Assembly (NCBI GenBank): GCA_019307645.1
Contig: JAFDJF010000260.1
Location: forward strand, 1 to 5,386
Direction: 5' to 3'
DNA: 5,386 nucleotides
DNA from: Deltaproteobacteria bacterium
GTDB taxonomy: Bacteria > Desulfobacterota > DSM-4660 > Desulfatiglandales > Desulfatiglandaceae
Part shown: positions 1-5,386 of the stretch, in pieces
How positions within the stretch are numbered: position 1 is the stretch's first letter
Layout: every line of letters starts with the position of its first letter
The notes under the pieces: generated by a model
Told to the model about the DNA's origin: nothing
The model's input: only the letters and a program-made list of their open reading frames with translations
The model's database searches: none
Translations under genes and position numbers: made by a program

Positions 1-2
1 AC

Positions 3-668
3 TTTCCCCACAAAAATACCATAGGCGCGACCGTTAATTACTTTCACGATTTGTCCGGGACCGTGTTCAGAGGTGAGTTCGGATATACCATTGACCAGCC
101 ATATTCAGGTTTGCGTCAGGGAGTTGTAACTAATCCTGCGAGTCCAGATTTTGGGAAAGCCTGGGACGGCTGGTTCAATGACAGTGTTGTGTACAAGGAT
201 ACCATCAGCTATATGCTCGGCTTTGACCGGCCCACGTGGATTCCATTTCTGAATGAAACAAATACTTTTTTTATTACCGGGCAGTTTGTGCATAAATTTA
301 TCCTTGACTATAATGATACGAATGCCGGCGAAGACAACAAGCTGCTGCTTACCACGGTTATGGGCAAGGATGGTGTGTCGGATCACCAAACCCTGATTTC
401 GCTGAAGATCGACACCAAGTACTATGATGATAGAATCAAGCCTGATGTCCTGGTTGTGTGGGATATAAACGGGCATAATGGCTATGTAAGGCCGGCCTTG
501 CGCTGGGCGCCAAACTATGACTGGATGCTGGAGGTCGGTGCCCTTTATTTTTGGGCTGACAGTTATACCTGTGGCCCATTTGGTCCGGTGAAAGACGATG
601 ATCAGATTTACTGTTCAATTGAATGGAGGATAACTATCCTTACCTCTGCCGCTAAGGGCGAACCCTAA
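3..668 (+). CDS. DUF1302-like outer-membrane protein, C-terminal part (5' end outside window)
   Basis: The frame is open from the left edge, so this is the last 221 residues of a longer protein; the TTG at 51 is an internal codon rather than a credible start. The sequence alternates polar and hydrophobic residues in short strands rich in Tyr, Trp and Phe, as expected for an outer-membrane beta-barrel. Stretches such as NTIGATVNYF, FRGEFGY, MLGFDRPTWIPFLN, FFITGQFVHKF and ALRWAPNYDWMLEVGALYFW resemble the DUF1302 family, which is common in Deltaproteobacteria and of unknown role. The family name comes from memory of its pattern, not a search. Oddly, the protein does not end on the usual terminal aromatic residue. 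After the last likely strand (IEWRIT) there is a short tail (ILTSAAKGEP) encoded by the terminator hairpin. A different barrel family is possible. Confidence 0.62.
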   Translation, partial: FPHKNTIGATVNYFHDLSGTVFRGEFGYTIDQPYSGLRQGVVTNPASPDFGKAWDGWFNDSVVYKDTISYMLGFDRPTWIPFLNETNTFFITGQFVHKFILDYNDTNAGEDNKLLLTTVMGKDGVSDHQTLISLKIDTKYYDDRIKPDVLVVWDINGHNGYVRPALRWAPNYDWMLEVGALYFWADSYTCGPFGPVKDDDQIYCSIEWRITILTSAAKGEP

Positions 669-694
669 ATTCGGTGGCAGAGGTAAACTTTTTT
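640..694 (+). terminator. Rho-independent terminator overlapping the end of the DUF1302-like gene
   Basis: TTACCTCTGCC at 640-650 pairs perfectly with GGCAGAGGTAA at 676-686, an 11-bp stem followed by six T at 689-694. A small nested hairpin, AGGG-CGAA-CCCT (655-666), sits in the loop. The stop codon TAA (666-668) lies within the hairpin, so the left arm is coding sequence. There is no T-run on the other side, so it should act on rightward transcription only. Confidence 0.8.
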
Positions 695-706
695 AATAAC
701 TACCCA

Positions 707-733
707 GGTTCAGGGTTCAAGGTTCACGGTTAA
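707..733 (+). repeat. Tandem heptamer array GGTTCAN
   Basis: Three consecutive 7-bp units, GGTTCAG (707-713), GGTTCAA (714-720) and GGTTCAC (721-727), are followed by a partial unit GGTTAA (728-733). The last bases overlap the left arm of the second terminator. A matching array lies in opposite orientation at 1022-1040; 721-732 is the exact reverse complement of 1022-1033. The period of seven is directly visible; function is unknown. Confidence 0.7.
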
Positions 734-756
734 TCCCGATTTTATCGGGATTTTTT
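732..756 (+). terminator. Second rho-independent terminator
   Basis: AATCCCGAT (732-740), loop TTT, ATCGGGATT (744-752) forms a 9-bp perfect stem running into a T-tract that ends at 756. It lies about 40 bp after the first terminator, so the two form a tandem pair isolating the DUF1302-like gene from the downstream unit. No T-tract exists on the opposite side. Confidence 0.78.
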
Positions 757-765
757 CATGTTTCC

Positions 766-910
766 AGGAGGCTGTCCGAGAATAGCAATTTTTTCCAAAA
801 TCGAGGAATGCCCAAAAAAATTACCACAGGCATATAGTTGATATTCCGAGGATAATTTTTTCGGGCATGACGAAGAGTTTGGGGAAAAGGGCATTCTCGG
901 ACAGTCTCCT
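766..910. mobile_element. 145-bp near-palindromic MITE-like element
   Basis: The outer arms 766-783 and 893-910 match in 17 of 18 positions as inverted repeats (AGGAGGCTGTCCGAGAAT on the left). A second pair, 808-823 and 853-868, matches in 15 of 16, and a central pair, 829-835 and 841-847, in 6 of 7 around the loop AGTTG. All three pairs share one centre at 838, so the whole stretch can fold into a single long hairpin with a weaker zone at 784-807/869-892. There is no transposase gene and no clear target-site duplication. This fits a non-autonomous miniature element or a REP/BIME-like hairpin; which family mobilises it cannot be told from here. Confidence 0.62.
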
Positions 911-1021
911 AGAGCGATATAGCGTGTTCCTTGGACTTTGTGTGCAAAACCGTTTGGCATCTCAAAAAACCGGATGAACAGGGTGTTTGTCTAAAGAATA
1001 GAGCCCTTTTTTCGTTGCTTC

Positions 1022-1040
1022 TAACCGTGAACCGTGAACC
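1022..1040 (-). repeat. Heptamer array, inverted relative to the array at 707
   Basis: TAACC is followed by two GTGAACC units (1027-1033 and 1034-1040). On the minus strand this reads as GGTTCAC units, the same as the array at 707-733. The two arrays therefore form an inverted pair bracketing about 290 bp that contains the second terminator and the palindromic element. Confidence 0.65.
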
Positions 1041-1046
1041 TTATAA

Positions 1047-1099
1047 CCTGAGCAGTTACCTTTTTTCTATATTGTGCGGTGATACCGGCCTGAGCAGTT
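1047..1099 (+). repeat. Direct repeat CCTGAGCAGTT, two copies
   Basis: CCTGAGCAGTT occurs at 1047-1057 and again at 1089-1099, with starts 42 bp apart and unrelated sequence between. It could be a binding-site pair or a scar of a repeat element. It is too far (about 300 bp) from the 1399 promoter to assign to its control with any assurance. Confidence 0.4.
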
Positions 1100-1285
1100 G
1101 TTAAAGTATTGCTCGGTTGAATAAACAAATTGATTCAAGCTCATCTCGATCTTCACACTCCCGTGATTTCTGAGGAAGGCTTTTCGAAAATACGTATTCT
1201 CATCTGCTGTCCTATTCTTTTTCTGCTATCTTTAAAAAAAGCGGTTTAAAAAATATCAAATATGGGATATTCCGTAAAAAATGCA

Positions 1286-1312
1286 TATATGATAAGACCA
1301 AATTATCATATA
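1286..1312. promoter_or_regulatory. Inverted repeat, candidate upstream activator site
   Basis: TATATGATAA (1286-1295) and TTATCATATA (1303-1312) are perfect 10-bp inverted repeats separated by GACCAAA. A further GATAA half-site lies at 1314-1318. The centre is about 100 bp upstream of the -24 element, a spacing typical of enhancer sites for NtrC-type sigma-54 activators. The surrounding DNA is strongly AT-rich. Binding by an activator is inferred from symmetry and position only; no regulator gene is in the window. Confidence 0.5.
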
Positions 1313-1398
1313 CGATAAAATACCCGGAAGACACGATACTGCCAATCACGTAATGCCATAACTATCTGAAAATACAAGCATAATTTTTTAATTACATT

Positions 1399-1416
1399 TT
1401 GGCATACCCTTTGCTA
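1399..1416 (+). promoter_or_regulatory. Sigma-54 (-24/-12) promoter for the downstream cluster
   Basis: The sequence TGGCATACCCTTTGCT matches the TGGCACG-N4-TTGCW consensus at all five bases of TGGCA and all five of TTGCT. Exactly ten bases separate GG (1401-1402) from GC (1413-1414), which is required for sigma-54. Transcription would start near 1426, giving a leader of about 70 nt before the ATG at 1499. An alternative reading is an overlapping sigma-70 extended -10 (TGCTATACT, 1412-1420), but no good -35 box goes with it. Confidence 0.62.
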
Positions 1417-1498
1417 TACTGGTGATGGTTGGGCTATGCCCCGCATTCCATTGGACGGTTTATTGTAAATACTATTTAAATCGAGAAAGGAGAAAAAT

Positions 1499-3079
1499 AT
1501 GGCAGAAAAATATGATGTTATCGTTGCCGGCGGCGGGCACAACGGCCTGACAACCGGAGCATATCTGGCCAAGGCAGGGCTGAATGTGTGCGTGCTGGAA
1601 CTGCAGGACAAGGTGGGCGGAGGCGTTATTACCCGGGAATTGACCGAACCCGGATACCTCCATGACCACTGCAGCACCTGGCACGGGCTGGTCCAGGCAA
1701 ACCCCCTGATCCGCAATGACGAACTGGGGCTTATATCCAAGTACGGTCTGGAGTACCTCTATCCCGAGCTTTACACAGCAATTGTATTCCCTGACAATCG
1801 TGTCATGAAGTTTTACAGGGATATGGACAAGACCTGTGAGTCCATTGCCGAATTTTCCCAGCATGACGCAGATGCCTACCGGAAGTTTTATGACTGGTCT
1901 GTCAACCTGCTCGATATGTTCACTCAGGGCATGTTTGCCCCGCCGCCGCCCCAAGGTGCCTTTACCACAATGATGGACCAGAGCGATGAGGGTCGCGAGA
2001 TGTTGAGGGCTGCCTCTTGCAGTGGAATGGACATCTGTGACGAGTGGTTTGAAGACGATCACACCAAGATCGCCATGACCCGTTTTGTGGCAGAGGGAAT
2101 GGTTTCTCCGCAGACCAAAGGTACGGGGATGATGTTATTCCTTTTTATTCCTCTTTCACACAAATACGGCGGCGGCGTGCCCATAGGCGGTTCCGGCGTG
2201 CTGAGCGATGCCCTGGCCAGGTGCATCGAAGACAATGGCGGCACCATCCGGACCGAGTGCCCTGTAAAAAGCTTCAAGTTCTCCGGCAATGAATGCACGG
2301 GCGTTATTCTTGAAAGCGGTGAGGAAATTGACGCCACAAAGGCTGTGGTCTCGAACCTGAACATAAAACAGATGTTCCCTGCCATGTGTCCCGGCGCAAC
2401 ATTTCCCGACAATTTCATCCACAGGGTGGACCGGCTCGAGCACTCGGAATTTATGGGATTTAACAGCGCCTGGTCCCTCCATGAGCATCCCAAATATACC
2501 ATAGACGGTATTGATCAGGCCATGTGGGTGCAGATGACAACCGATAACCTCTCTGAAGCCTTGAAGATATTTGACGGCTACCGGTATGGTATACCTGAAA
2601 CCGTATCTCCTTTGGCGATCTGCACGACCCTGCATGACAAGACCCGGGCCCCCGAAGGCAAGCACTGCCTCTACTTCTACCACTTTGAGCCGTATAATCT
2701 TGCAGACGGCGGACCTCAGAAATGGGATGAAATCGGCGAAAGCGTCTGTTGGGCTATGATGGATGAGTTCCGTAAGATCACGACCAACATGGGTGACGAA
2801 AATATGATCGGAAAGCCCTGGTTCACGTCTCCGCTGGATATCGAGCGGTGGAATCCGGCCATGGTCCAAGGTGATATCGCCCATATCGGTTATGTGTTGA
2901 GTCAGCAGAGTTCCAGCAGGCCGATGTACGGGTATGGCCAGTTCAGGATGCCGTTTGAAAAGATGTACCTGACAGGTTCCAGTGGTCATCCGGGTGCAGG
3001 TGTAACCTGTGGCGGCAGGGCCCCTGCCATGGTCATCATGGAAGATCTGGACATGGATTTTGAGGACATGTTTACCTAA
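1499..3079 (+). CDS. FAD-dependent phytoene-desaturase-like oxidoreductase
   Basis: This 526-aa flavoprotein belongs to the phytoene dehydrogenase-like group (COG1233, CrtI/PYROXD2-type). The N-terminal Rossmann fold has GGGHNG at residues 11-16, an acidic residue (E34) at the end of the second strand for the FAD ribose, and KVGGG at 38-42. The C-terminal FAD-contact region is MYLTGSSGHPGAG (489-501) with GGRAPA (505-510). Length suits the family. Start: AAAGGAG at 1486-1492 sits 6 bp before the ATG. Family members desaturate, saturate or isomerise C-C bonds of hydrophobic substrates. No phytoene synthase or other carotenoid gene is seen, so I do not call it crtI. There is no signal peptide; it is probably cytoplasmic or peripheral to the membrane. 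It is the first gene after the sigma-54 promoter, and the following SDR suggests a shared pathway. Substrate unknown. Confidence 0.88.
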   Translation: MAEKYDVIVAGGGHNGLTTGAYLAKAGLNVCVLELQDKVGGGVITRELTEPGYLHDHCSTWHGLVQANPLIRNDELGLISKYGLEYLYPELYTAIVFPDNRVMKFYRDMDKTCESIAEFSQHDADAYRKFYDWSVNLLDMFTQGMFAPPPPQGAFTTMMDQSDEGREMLRAASCSGMDICDEWFEDDHTKIAMTRFVAEGMVSPQTKGTGMMLFLFIPLSHKYGGGVPIGGSGVLSDALARCIEDNGGTIRTECPVKSFKFSGNECTGVILESGEEIDATKAVVSNLNIKQMFPAMCPGATFPDNFIHRVDRLEHSEFMGFNSAWSLHEHPKYTIDGIDQAMWVQMTTDNLSEALKIFDGYRYGIPETVSPLAICTTLHDKTRAPEGKHCLYFYHFEPYNLADGGPQKWDEIGESVCWAMMDEFRKITTNMGDENMIGKPWFTSPLDIERWNPAMVQGDIAHIGYVLSQQSSSRPMYGYGQFRMPFEKMYLTGSSGHPGAGVTCGGRAPAMVIMEDLDMDFEDMFT

Positions 3080-3243
3080 AAATAACACGACCATGAAAGA
3101 CGTTCGTGGTGAATAAACTAGAGAGGTTGCGTCATCCGGGGAGATGCATAACATGTTTTGTTTTTTCACTGCCAGGCAAAGGATGGCGCGATCTTGAAAC
3201 TTGAGACAAGTGTTTTGCAATAGATGAGGGGAGGTATGGGGCG

Positions 3244-3483
3244 ATGAAAATGTATTCAAAAGAAGGGAATGTTATGATGGACACCAAAACTCTTCGTCGT
3301 GAAGGGGATGTCCTGATCATGAAAGGCAAGATGATGGAAGCCATGGCCATGTCGATCTATCTCAAACCAGAGGACATCTGGGAGGGCAAGAACCTGCTGA
3401 CATGGTCGGTCATCTGGTACATGCCCATAATTATCGTCAAAGGGTGGTGGAGAAGCATGAAGAAAAATAAGGAGGGGAAATAA
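3244..3483 (+). CDS. Small putative membrane protein, unknown function
   Basis: A 79-aa protein I do not recognise. GGGGAGGT at 3228-3235 lies 8 bp before the ATG at 3244, a good ribosome site; a second ATG pair at 3274 has a weaker one. The N-terminal half is Met- and charge-rich (KGKMMEAMAMSIYLKPEDIW, residues 27-46). Residues about 50-69 form a hydrophobic, Trp-rich segment (LLTWSVIWYMPIIIVKGWW), long enough for one membrane span, followed by a basic tail (R70, K73-K75, K77, K79), which predicts a cytoplasmic C-terminus. The stop codon overlaps the next start by one base (TAATG), implying translational coupling with the SDR. It could instead be an amphipathic membrane-surface protein that anchors a cluster enzyme; that is inference. 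Confidence 0.7.
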   Translation: MKMYSKEGNVMMDTKTLRREGDVLIMKGKMMEAMAMSIYLKPEDIWEGKNLLTWSVIWYMPIIIVKGWWRSMKKNKEGK

Positions 3484-4265
3484 TGAAATTAAAAGATAAG
3501 GTTGCTATTATTACAGGCGGTGTTGCAGGCATAGGTAAGGAAATCGCCCTCGGTTATGTTAAAGAAGGCGCAAAAGTCGTGGCCATTGATGTCGCAGTCG
3601 ATGCGGTTGAAGCCATGGACCAGGAGCTCAAGGCGGGCAACAACGGAATGGCGCTCAAGGCGGATATTACCAAAAGGGCCGAAGTGGATGCGGCCATAGG
3701 ACAGGTTGCGAGCGAGCTGGGCAGTATCGACATCCTGGTCAATTGTGCGGCCATTTATCCCAATGTACCGTTTATGATGATCTCGGAAGAAGACTGGATG
3801 CAGGTAATCGACATCGACCTGAATGGTGTATATCGTTGCACCCAGGCTGCTGCCGGCGTGATGCTGAAACAGGGTTCCGGCAGGATCATCAACATATCCT
3901 CAGGCCAGGCACTTATTGGGGTCCCATTGATGGCACACTATTCCGCGGCCAAGGGCGCCCTTATCTCCATGACCCGGGCATTGGCGGCCGAGTTGAGTCC
4001 TTCGGGCATAAACGTCAACTGTGTGGCGCCGGGTCTGACCGCAACCGAACATGTGAAGGCAGCGATTCCCCCGCAGTATCTGGAGGCAATGGCCGGGGCC
4101 TGTACATTAGGAAGGCTGGCCAATCCTGATGAATATGTGGGGATATGCGTGCTTCTGGCATCAGACGACGGGTCGTACATTACTGGTGAGACAATTCGTG
4201 TGGACGGCGGTCTAACCCAGGTACAGCCTCCGGCACCCCCCGGGTTTGGTGAAGATGAAGGCTAA
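3483..4265 (+). CDS. Short-chain dehydrogenase/reductase (classical SDR, NAD-type)
   Basis: This 260-aa protein has the full classical SDR signature: cofactor motif TGGVAGIG (11-18), D36 at the end of the second strand (favours NAD(H) over NADP(H)), NCAA at 87-90 in place of the usual NNAG, and the catalytic set N114, S140, Y153 and K157 (YSAAK). NVNCVAPG (177-184) and the C-terminal ITGETIRVDGG (233-243) are also typical. It should interconvert an alcohol and a ketone in the cytoplasm; FabG-like and secondary-alcohol dehydrogenases look alike, so the substrate is open. The last 15 residues are Pro/Gly/acidic (PPAPPGFGEDEG), an extension past the usual end. Ribosome site AAGGAGGGG (3469-3477) lies inside the previous gene, with which it overlaps by one base. 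Confidence 0.93.
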   Translation: MKLKDKVAIITGGVAGIGKEIALGYVKEGAKVVAIDVAVDAVEAMDQELKAGNNGMALKADITKRAEVDAAIGQVASELGSIDILVNCAAIYPNVPFMMISEEDWMQVIDIDLNGVYRCTQAAAGVMLKQGSGRIINISSGQALIGVPLMAHYSAAKGALISMTRALAAELSPSGINVNCVAPGLTATEHVKAAIPPQYLEAMAGACTLGRLANPDEYVGICVLLASDDGSYITGETIRVDGGLTQVQPPAPPGFGEDEG

Positions 4266-4286
4266 ACTTTAAGGAGGTAAATTGCC

Positions 4287-4601
4287 ATGGATGAGGCATG
4301 GATTGAATTAGTTGATACCTTAGCAGCCGATGTTAAAAAAGCCGCCTCCTATGCCAAAGAAAAAAGTATGAGCGATGGAATAATTAATGGCCTGAACACG
4401 GCCTTACAAGGGATGGAGGAGTTGAAACCCCTTATCCGGAAAAAGGTACACTTCAAGCGCCTCAGGGCTGATTTGAAGGACCTTGTGCGAGAGTTGCTGG
4501 AGAGCATTGAAAAGGGCGATGAGAACACCACCATGGGAAATATGCGGACGCTCAGAGACAGGGTAAATGTCCTCAAAGCCCTTTTTTCCCGCGAAGCGTA
4601 A
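4287..4601 (+). CDS. Small helical protein, unknown function
   Basis: A 104-aa protein of no family I recognise. A near-perfect ribosome site, AAGGAGGT (4271-4278), stands 8 bp before the ATG, and only 21 bp separate it from the SDR stop, so it is very likely translated from the same mRNA. It is rich in Lys, Glu, Leu and Ala, with no cysteine, no signal peptide and no membrane span. Heptad-like hydrophobic spacing at about 34-74 (LNTALQGMEELKPLI, then LRADLKDLVRELLESI) suggests two or three amphipathic helices, perhaps a bundle. Such a protein could be a small partner or chaperone for a cluster enzyme, but nothing in it shows this. Confidence 0.77.
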   Translation: MDEAWIELVDTLAADVKKAASYAKEKSMSDGIINGLNTALQGMEELKPLIRKKVHFKRLRADLKDLVRELLESIEKGDENTTMGNMRTLRDRVNVLKALFSREA

Positions 4602-4627
4602 TAGAAAAATGTTCGTGGATCGCTGTC

Positions 4628-4694
4628 GATTGTCCGCTGGGAGGACTTGAAAGCAGACAATCTTGTTGAGTGCAGTTACAGCTACAGCCGACTG
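4628..4694 (+). promoter_or_regulatory. Structured intergenic region with possible stem-loops
   Basis: GATTGTCCGCT (4628-4638) pairs with AGCAGACAATC (4652-4662) in 10 of 11 positions around a 13-nt loop. Just downstream GCAGT (4672-4676) can pair with ACTGC (4690-4694). Neither hairpin has a T-tract, so it is not a standard terminator. It lies in the 141-bp gap before the last gene and could serve mRNA processing, stability or differential expression. No promoter is evident here. Confidence 0.4.
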
Positions 4695-4742
4695 CTGACA
4701 ACGGACGACCGGCAGTTTTATAACATATGGAGGTATTAAGCG

Positions 4743-5386
4743 ATGAAGGCATATGGCGGTAAAGAATATGATATGGAAAAGATGGACCGTCGGGAAGAAT
4801 TTGAGATGGTGGCTGAGGCCCATCCCGATGTGCCGGAGAATATACGGATTAAAGAAGATGTCCTGAGAAGGGGGCTGAACTTTTCAAAAGAAGCCATTGA
4901 AAAGCTTCAGGACCCGAAGAAATATGACCTGGTCATGAGCATCGAGTTCCAGTGGCACCAGATGGACCATGCTCAGGAATATGCGATTCCCTATCATTTT
5001 CATTTGAGCGACTGGTCCCCGGTGGGCATCCGGATTTCTCCCCCTGAGAACAATCCTTACCTGCTGGAATTGATTGATGACAGGTTTTATCTGAGCTGGA
5101 CACCCGGCGATACCCTGACGGAGGTCTATTTTGATGGACCTGCCAAGCACGCAGGGGTTATTCTTGAAAGTGGTATTCCCGCTGACATGGTATGCCATTT
5201 TGGAGGGGACCAGTTCTACATGGTGCCCATGCATCATTGCGGTTACTGGAACACAGGTGACCAGTGCCGATTCTGTGATATTGATTATTTTGCAAAGCAC
5301 ATGATGAAAATGGGGCGCGGTTTCAAGACCAGACAGACCCCGGAAGACCTGTATCTGGGTGTTCGTGAGGTCCTCAAAGACGAGGG
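4743..5386 (+). CDS. Probable radical-SAM-type protein with C-x8-C-x2-C motif (3' end outside window)
   Basis: The frame starts at ATG 4743 with GGAGGT (4729-4734) 8 bp upstream and stays open for 214 codons to the right edge, so the C-terminus is missing. Residues 1-60 are charged and helical. Residues 61-160 look like a compact alpha/beta region with IPYHFHLSDWSPVGIRISPP. The cysteine cluster is C166, C175 and C178 (HCGYWNTGDQCRFCDID), with a further cysteine at 151. The closing CRFC resembles the end of the radical SAM iron-sulfur motif, whose usual form is C-x3-C-x2-C; here the first gap is eight residues. The iron-sulfur reading is inference from this motif. The cluster sits late for an N-terminal radical SAM domain, implying a leader domain of about 160 residues. 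A zinc or other Fe-S site is an alternative. It is the fifth gene in line after the sigma-54 promoter. Confidence 0.68.
   Translation, partial: MKAYGGKEYDMEKMDRREEFEMVAEAHPDVPENIRIKEDVLRRGLNFSKEAIEKLQDPKKYDLVMSIEFQWHQMDHAQEYAIPYHFHLSDWSPVGIRISPPENNPYLLELIDDRFYLSWTPGDTLTEVYFDGPAKHAGVILESGIPADMVCHFGGDQFYMVPMHHCGYWNTGDQCRFCDIDYFAKHMMKMGRGFKTRQTPEDLYLGVREVLKDE

Larger units (their letters stand above)
669..1498. other. 830-bp gene-free spacer and control region
   Basis: No reading frame here has both a plausible start site and protein-like composition. From left to right it holds the right arm of the first terminator, a heptamer array, a second terminator, a 145-bp palindromic element, an inverted heptamer array, a short direct repeat, and an AT-rich segment carrying an inverted repeat and a -24/-12 promoter for the gene at 1499. 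I see no further structure in about 911-1020 or 1100-1250. The repeats and the palindrome point to a spot that has accumulated small repetitive elements between two transcription units. Confidence 0.7.

Noticed and set aside
742..960. Minus-strand open frame of 72 codons
   Set aside because: It is produced by reading through the 145-bp palindrome; composition is not protein-like and no start signal is evident.
990..1016. Possible terminator ending in GAGCCCTTTTTT
   Set aside because: Only AGGG about 20 bases upstream can pair with CCCT; a 4-bp stem with a long loop is not convincing.
1472..2062. Minus-strand open frame of 196 codons
   Set aside because: Antisense of the N-terminal FAD domain; no ribosome site and no recognisable motif.
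1499..3079. Naming the flavoprotein crtI (phytoene desaturase)
   Set aside because: Only family-level motifs are visible and there is no carotenoid gene beside it; the family covers many other substrates.
3080..3243. Terminator or promoter in the gap between the flavoprotein and the small membrane protein
   Set aside because: Only 5-bp stems without T-tracts, such as CACGA/TCGTG near 3087-3111, and no convincing promoter pair; the gap most likely lies within the transcript.
2156..3259. Long minus-strand open frame (367 codons) opposite the flavoprotein gene
   Set aside because: It mirrors a strongly supported gene, has no domain-like composition, and is rich in His, Pro and Arg as expected for an antisense shadow.
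4884..5300. Minus-strand open frame of 138 codons at the right end
   Set aside because: The plus-strand frame from 4743 has a good ribosome site, sensible composition and a clear cysteine motif; the minus frame is its shadow.
1..5386. Window length equals that of phage phiX174
   Set aside because: The content is unrelated: no phage genes, and clear bacterial metabolic and outer-membrane genes.

Overview
The window looks like chromosomal DNA of an anaerobic, probably sulfate-reducing, deltaproteobacterium (Desulfobacterales-like). That placement is an inference. It rests on the gene types (a DUF1302-like outer-membrane protein, a phytoene-desaturase-like flavoprotein with an SDR partner, a radical-SAM-type protein), a good sigma-54 promoter, and spacer DNA with short heptamer repeats and a hairpin element. 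No RNA gene, CRISPR array, phage gene or transposase gene was found. All convincing genes lie on the + strand.

Layout. (1) 3-668: the C-terminal part of an outer-membrane beta-barrel-like protein (DUF1302-like), cut by the window's left edge. Its stop codon lies inside the loop of a strong terminator hairpin, and a second terminator follows about 40 bp later. (2) 669-1498: an 830-bp non-coding spacer. It holds a GGTTCAN heptamer array, a 145-bp near-palindromic MITE-like hairpin, a second heptamer array in opposite orientation, and a short direct repeat. It ends in an AT-rich control region with a perfect 10-bp inverted repeat about 90 bp upstream of a -24/-12 (sigma-54) promoter. (3) 1499-5386: five same-strand genes that look like one transcription unit: a 526-aa FAD-dependent phytoene-desaturase-like oxidoreductase, a 79-aa putative single-span membrane protein, a 260-aa classical NAD(H)-type SDR, a 104-aa helical cysteine-free protein, and the N-terminal 214 residues of a protein with a C-x8-C-x2-C cysteine cluster suggestive of an atypical radical SAM enzyme, cut by the right edge.

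How they may work together. The flavoprotein (C-C desaturation, saturation or isomerisation), the SDR (alcohol/ketone interconversion) and the radical-type protein suggest a redox pathway acting on a hydrophobic, perhaps alicyclic or isoprenoid, substrate. Transcription would be switched on by a sigma-54 activator binding the upstream inverted repeat. No gene identifies the substrate, and no carotenoid-pathway partner (such as phytoene synthase) is visible. The candidates for undescribed biology are the cysteine-cluster protein, the two small proteins linked to it, and the control region.
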